Shown here piece after piece: positions 30,552 through 34,625 of a stretch of DNA of 34,625 bases. The stretch covers positions 1-34,625 of the forward strand of contig JAPXLV010000028.1 of assembly GCA_033809355.1 (NCBI GenBank), in the 5' to 3' direction. The stretch comes from T3Sed10-213 sp012519365 (GTDB lineage Bacteria > Planctomycetota > Phycisphaerae > Sedimentisphaerales > Anaerohalosphaeraceae). Made by a program: the position numbers and the translations under genes. Within the stretch, counting starts at the first letter, position 1, and each line of letters opens with the position of its first letter. The notes under the pieces are model-generated. The model did not search any database and was not told where the DNA came from. It was given only the letters and a program-made list of their open reading frames with translations.

Positions 30552-31820
30552 ATGAAAACACGATGTTTTGTGGGGACGATTTTGTGGGCAAGTTTTGTCG
30601 CTTTGGCCGGTGGGGCTGCCGATGAGCCGGCCGGCAACGGGCCGATTAGTATTCGCCGGTTTGATGTGCTGCCGACCCACAGCGCCGCGGTCAATAAGGA
30701 AAATCTTCAAAAGGCCATCGACTGGGCTTCTCGGCGGGGGGCGGCACTGTTTGTTGAGCCTTCCGATGAACCCTATCGTGTTGATGGGGGAATTGTGCTG
30801 CGTGCCAATACCTCTCTGATCGGCGTTCACGGCCCCGTCGGTCGCGGCACCCGCCATCCCGACAAGCCTCAACCCGTCGGGAGCGTCTTTGCAATTGAGG
30901 ACCGCGAGCATCCTTTTGTTACCGTCGAGCATGCCACTCAGATCCGGGGCATTCAATTCTGGTATCCGCAGCAAACGCTGAAAGACCCCGAAAAAATTAT
31001 TGAATACCCCCCCACGATTCAATGCTCATCGCGTACTGGTGCCCAAGGCGTAACCCTTTCGTGTTTGACGTTTTACGGCGAGTTTGTGGCGATGGACTTT
31101 GTCGGTCGGCGCGGGGCGATTGTTGAGCAGATTCTCATCGAGCATTGCTACGGGTATCCGCTGAGCGGGCGGTTTATCCAGATTGATTATTGCTATGATA
31201 TTCCCCGCATTCTTCATTGCCACGTCAACCCCGCCAATCGGCGAATGATTGACGGCCAGTACAGCCGGGCGGTGGTCGATTCGGTCGTTGCCCGCAAAAC
31301 CTACACCTATTGGCTGGACCATACCGACAACGCCCAGTTAGTGGATATCTTTACGTTCGGCGTCTATGGCGGCATCTATCTGGGCCCGGCCACGTACGGG
31401 CAATTGACCAATTTTAACCTTGACTGCGTTACTGTCGGGGTGCACAAAAAAGGCGACAGCACCTTTAATCGCAACTGGCAGATCGGGCAGGGGTCGATTA
31501 TTGCCAATACCGGCGGGCAGGTTGAACAGATCCACCCCATTCTCATTGAGGGCAAAGGGCATACGGCGCTGAGCAATGTGGAGGCTTTTTCCGGGCCGAA
31601 CGGCGCGTTGACGACACGCGACATTTCGCAGGATTATTTACTCGTCCGCGGCAGCGATAAACTGACTGTGTCGCTGGTGGGCTGTCGAATGCGCAATTAT
31701 CAATCCGACCATCCCTTTACGATTCAGAACCCCAACGCCGTGATTCGGGCCGTGGCCTGTATTGACAAGGATGAAAACCTGTTCGAATTCACACTCCAGC
31801 CAAAGCAAGAGCAAAGATAA
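30552..31820 (+). CDS. Pectate-lyase-superfamily beta-helix protein
   Basis: A 422-aa exported protein. The signal peptide is MKTRCFVGTILWASFVALAGGA. Next comes ISIRRFDVLPTHSAAVNKENLQKAIDWA, the opening of the Pectate_lyase_3/GH55-like family, with a conserved-looking LRANTSLIGVHG. The rest is a right-handed parallel beta-helix (IRGIQFWYPQQ; VEQILIEHCYG; LSNVEAFSG; VSLVGCRMRNYQ). No calcium-binding lyase triad can be named from sequence, so it could be a glycosidase, a lyase or a binding protein. The ATG at 30552 has GGAG about nine bases upstream; the frame is open to 30435, but that part lies in the operator region. It is a single-gene unit. Confidence 0.85.
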   Translation: MKTRCFVGTILWASFVALAGGAADEPAGNGPISIRRFDVLPTHSAAVNKENLQKAIDWASRRGAALFVEPSDEPYRVDGGIVLRANTSLIGVHGPVGRGTRHPDKPQPVGSVFAIEDREHPFVTVEHATQIRGIQFWYPQQTLKDPEKIIEYPPTIQCSSRTGAQGVTLSCLTFYGEFVAMDFVGRRGAIVEQILIEHCYGYPLSGRFIQIDYCYDIPRILHCHVNPANRRMIDGQYSRAVVDSVVARKTYTYWLDHTDNAQLVDIFTFGVYGGIYLGPATYGQLTNFNLDCVTVGVHKKGDSTFNRNWQIGQGSIIANTGGQVEQIHPILIEGKGHTALSNVEAFSGPNGALTTRDISQDYLLVRGSDKLTVSLVGCRMRNYQSDHPFTIQNPNAVIRAVACIDKDENLFEFTLQPKQEQR

Positions 31821-31913
31821 AGTAACTTTTCAAAGGGCAAAAACAGACGCGGAGCCAATTATTTGGAGGTGCCCTGTATTCATTTGCTATAGGAGGCGCC
31901 GGTGTGTGTGGGG

Positions 31914-33011
31914 TTAAGAATGGACGGGAATGCGGACGGTAAAGATTGACCCTTCGCCCAAGAGGGTTTTGACCTCGATTCGGCCGTGGTGGTTCTGGAC
32001 GATTTTGCGGGCGATGGCCAGTCCGAGGCCGGTGCCTTGTCCCTTGTTGTTGGTATAGAATGGCTCAAAAATCTTCTCGATATTTTCAATGCCGCGTCCG
32101 TTGTCTGTGACGCGAAGAACCAGCTCGCCGGCTTCGGGGGACAGTTCGGTATGCACGATTACCTGGCCGGTTTGCGGCTCGACGGCCTCGATGGCGTTCA
32201 TCATCAGATTCATCACCACATCCTGCATCTGGTCGGGGTCCAGGGTGACCTGGTCAAGGTCCGGGTCCAATTGAATGGTCAGCGAGACATGCCGTTGGTC
32301 GGCCTGGGGGCGGAGCACTTCGGCGACGGACTCGACGAGCCGATTGAACTGGCAGGGCTGTTTTTGGGGCGGCGTTTCCCGGCTGAACTTGAGCATATCG
32401 AGCACGAGTTTGTGCATGGTGTCGAGATTGCGTTTCATAATGCTCCAGGCCTTTTTGGCCTGGTCTATATCGTGATGGCCAAAGGCGTCATCCATCACGT
32501 CCCTGCCGGAGCGCAGGGCCTGAAGAATGTTTTTGACGCCGTGCGACATATTCAGCACCGCCTGTCCGGCTTCGAGCATGCGTTTTTGGTGGCGGGCGGT
32601 CTGCTTGGATTGCAGCGTATCAAACGCCACGGCGACCATCGTTTCGCCCGGGTCAAAGACCAACTCGATCGGCGCATTGGGGTCTGATTGGGGGTGTTTC
32701 GGCTGGTCCTGGCGATCTGCCTCAAACAGCAAGACTGTCGCGCCGCAGCGAATCTGGTCATTGGAGGTCAGCGGTGTTGCCTGGTGAACGCGAAGTTCGT
32801 TGAGAAAGGTGCCGTTGGAGGAGTCCAGATCGCGGATAAACCAGCTGCCCTCGTGAAATGACAGCTCGGCGTGTCGTCGGGAGACGGCGTTGTCGGGGAT
32901 CCGAATAGCGGCCTCGGTGCCGCGACCGATTACGGTTACGGCAGCAGGATCGCTGGTCAGTTCAAACGTCTTGTCGCGTAAAGCGCCGGTCAACAAAGTC
33001 AGTTTCGCCAT
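31914..33011 (-). CDS. Soluble FHA-domain histidine kinase
   Basis: A 365-aa cytoplasmic kinase. An N-terminal FHA domain (about 26-96) has the phosphothreonine-binding GR (29-30), SRRH (44-47) and SSNGT (64-68). A linker leads to a dimerisation domain with phospho-acceptor His157 in NMSHGVKNILQAL. The ATPase domain has N-box Asn272 (NLMMNAIEA), DNGRGI (303-308) and GTGLGLA (326-332). There is no membrane segment, so the input is internal, probably phosphothreonine from a Ser/Thr kinase. No response regulator adjoins. It starts 51 bases after mnmE on the same strand and may be read from it. It converges on the beta-helix gene. Confidence 0.93.
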   Translation of the reverse strand: MAKLTLLTGALRDKTFELTSDPAAVTVIGRGTEAAIRIPDNAVSRRHAELSFHEGSWFIRDLDSSNGTFLNELRVHQATPLTSNDQIRCGATVLLFEADRQDQPKHPQSDPNAPIELVFDPGETMVAVAFDTLQSKQTARHQKRMLEAGQAVLNMSHGVKNILQALRSGRDVMDDAFGHHDIDQAKKAWSIMKRNLDTMHKLVLDMLKFSRETPPQKQPCQFNRLVESVAEVLRPQADQRHVSLTIQLDPDLDQVTLDPDQMQDVVMNLMMNAIEAVEPQTGQVIVHTELSPEAGELVLRVTDNGRGIENIEKIFEPFYTNNKGQGTGLGLAIARKIVQNHHGRIEVKTLLGEGSIFTVRIPVHS

Positions 33012-33062
33012 TGTTCACTCGTTCCCCATCAAAGCCCGCATCGATCACAATACGGTGTGTGG

Positions 33063-34475
33063 TCATTTTCCGATACAAAAACGCGAAAAGATGCTTTCGA
33101 GGATCTTTTCACTGACATTCTCACGCTCCAGCCCGCCGAGGGTCTGATAACTTTGCCGCAGCAGCATTGCGGCGGTGTCCTCTCGGCCGGCCCCCATTTC
33201 ATCGGCTGCATCAGCGAGGGCCTTAACCGCCTCTTGAAGGCGTTGGCGATGCCGCTGGTTGAGGCTTAGCCGCTCGACCTGACCGTCGCCGGTGGGTCCG
33301 GTAATGAGGGCGTTTTTAATACGACTTTTCAATTCCGAAAGTCCTTGTCCGGTGCGAGCGCTGGTGATGATCGGCGGCGTGTCAAAAATTTGTCGGCAGT
33401 GAGTTATGAGCCGCTGAAGGGCGGTCGGGTCGGCCAGGTCGGCTTTGGTTGCAATGGGGATCCGACAGGGTGTCTGAATTGCCGGCAGAATCTGTCGGTC
33501 CTGCTCAAAGGACGGTTTGGAGGCGTCCATGCAAAACAGCACCACCGCCGCCCGGCGCAGGGCATCGATGGCGGCCTGATGGGCCAGGGCGTCAATGCCG
33601 CCGCGTTTTTCGGCGTCCGGCAGCAATCCTGCGCAGTCGAACACCACACAACTGACTCCCTCCAGATCTAGCACACCGGTCAGGATGTCGCGGGTAGTGG
33701 CCTCAATGGGCGAGACAATGCTTCTTGGCCGCTGCAGCAGGGCGTTGAGCAGGCTGCTTTTGCCCGCATTGGGCAGCCCGGCCAGCCCGACGGCGTCCAG
33801 ATCGATCATCCGCTCCAGTTGGACACTGTCTTCCAGCAGGTTGCAGAGCAGATCGCGTTGGGCCGTAATCCGTTTGGCGGCCTGCTCTGGGGTGATAAAT
33901 TCGATGTCTTCTTCGGTAAAATCGAGCCCAGCCTCAATCAGACCGAGCACCTCAAGGATTTCGGTGCGTACGCGGCTGATGGTTTCGGAAAACCGCCCGT
34001 GAAGCAATTTTTCGGCCGCGGCGAGCTGGCCGCGGTTGGCTGAGGTGACAATTTGGGCGACCGCCTCGGCCTGAGTCAGATCCATCTTGCCGTTCAGGTA
34101 GGCCCGCAGCGTAAACTCGCCCGGCTCGGCCAAACGCACCGGATGGCCGTGCGGATTGCGCCCTTCGCACAGTCGTTCCAGCAGCAGCGCCACCACGTCC
34201 GGCGCCGCCCAGAGGTGCAGCTCGGCCATATCTTCACCCGTATAGGAACGCGGCGAAAAAAAACAGTACAGCATCCCCTCGATTTCCAGCCGTCTGCTGA
34301 GCCGCACCCGACACGGCAGCACCGCATTGGCTTGCGGCGGAGTCTGTGCAGCCACAACCGCTGTCAGTGCGTTCCATACTCCCGCCCCTGACAGCCGCAC
34401 AATGCTTCGCGCGGTCTGTCCTGCTGTTACCGACGGACTGCTGACGGCGACAATAATATCATCCAAGTTGGCCAT
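33063..34475 (-). CDS. mnmE: tRNA modification GTPase MnmE
   Basis: A 470-aa GTPase that, with MnmG, installs the carboxymethylaminomethyl group on U34 of tRNAs. An N-terminal folate-binding domain (1-120) contains ARSIVRLSG and SYTGEDMAELHLWAAP. A helical domain follows, with the inserted G domain: Walker A GLPNAGKSS (233-241), TTRD (260-263), DCAG (280-283) and TKAD (343-346). The C-terminus is IFSRFCIGK, with the essential cysteine. The G3 motif is usually DTAG and G4 NKxD, so both are slightly changed. MnmG is not in the window. The start is supported by homology at the first residues. Confidence 0.96.
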   Translation of the reverse strand: MANLDDIIVAVSSPSVTAGQTARSIVRLSGAGVWNALTAVVAAQTPPQANAVLPCRVRLSRRLEIEGMLYCFFSPRSYTGEDMAELHLWAAPDVVALLLERLCEGRNPHGHPVRLAEPGEFTLRAYLNGKMDLTQAEAVAQIVTSANRGQLAAAEKLLHGRFSETISRVRTEILEVLGLIEAGLDFTEEDIEFITPEQAAKRITAQRDLLCNLLEDSVQLERMIDLDAVGLAGLPNAGKSSLLNALLQRPRSIVSPIEATTRDILTGVLDLEGVSCVVFDCAGLLPDAEKRGGIDALAHQAAIDALRRAAVVLFCMDASKPSFEQDRQILPAIQTPCRIPIATKADLADPTALQRLITHCRQIFDTPPIITSARTGQGLSELKSRIKNALITGPTGDGQVERLSLNQRHRQRLQEAVKALADAADEMGAGREDTAAMLLRQSYQTLGGLERENVSEKILESIFSRFCIGK

Positions 34476-34625
34476 TGCCTACTCATTCTCATCTGTTTAT
34501 TGATGAGTCCTTCAGTCTGAAAAAATATAATAACTGAAGTTTTGCAAAATTGAAAAATTGGAGTCCAAATGGGCTTTTTGACGACAAATATTGATAGTCC
34601 AGTGTCCGATAATATCATGGAGGAT
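34476..34625. other. Right-end intergenic sequence
   Basis: AT-rich sequence upstream of mnmE, cut by the window edge. I see no gene and no strong promoter. Confidence 0.4.

Overview
The window reads as a chromosomal segment from a Planctomycetota bacterium, most likely a Phycisphaerae-type lineage. This is inferred from family composition, not from a search. The signs are an ECF sigma factor of the Rhodopirellula/Verrucomicrobium type next to a FecR-like membrane protein, lone planctomycete-style pseudopilins with the FTLIELLVVIAIIA N-terminus, LamG/Ig/GLUG surface proteins with dockerin-like tails, and a PEP-CTERM protein. A partial dcw cluster and an oversized SecA fit the same picture. 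I see no insertion sequence, CRISPR array, rRNA or phage module.

Layout. Positions 1-1160 hold a dispersed-looking palindrome, G-runs, a strong terminator and two minus-strand prepilin-type genes; one of these looks like a pilin fused to pieces of a secretin. Positions 1400-3500 hold dnaK behind a close match to a sigma-54 promoter. Positions 3620-4075 hold a small unknown gene with its own promoter. Positions 4466-14264 form a plus-strand accessory locus: ECF sigma, FecR protein with an NPCBM-like C-terminus, LamG/Ig protein, PEP-CTERM protein, pseudopilin, second LamG/Ig protein, and a BNR_4 beta-propeller with residues like those of ulvan-lyase-type enzymes. Positions 14297-22611 are mainly housekeeping: an HD-domain protein (minus), efp, secA, a CPBP protease (minus), murA, a nitroreductase and a zinc-ribbon protein.

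Positions 22624-27572 are a minus-strand division/cell-wall cluster in transcription order mraZ, unknown 73-aa ORF, rsmH, LysM protein, ftsL-like, ftsI, followed by rpmH (bL34) on its own promoter. After tRNA-Lys(CTT) come two minus-strand secreted proteins (InlB-like repeat; GLUG repeats plus dockerin), then a divergent pectate-lyase-like beta-helix protein behind a LacI-type operator candidate. The window closes with mnmE and a soluble FHA-histidine kinase, both minus strand.

How the parts may work together (inference): the 4.4-14.3 kb locus looks like a surface polysaccharide sensing and breakdown unit. A membrane FecR protein with an outward carbohydrate-binding-like domain could control the adjacent sigma factor, while the LamG/Ig, PEP-CTERM and pseudopilin proteins present or anchor material at the surface and the beta-propeller cleaves polymer. 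The most unusual items are the five WA-type repeats inserted in SecA, the pilin-secretin hybrid ORF, the sensor-like FecR protein, and the modified dcw cluster.
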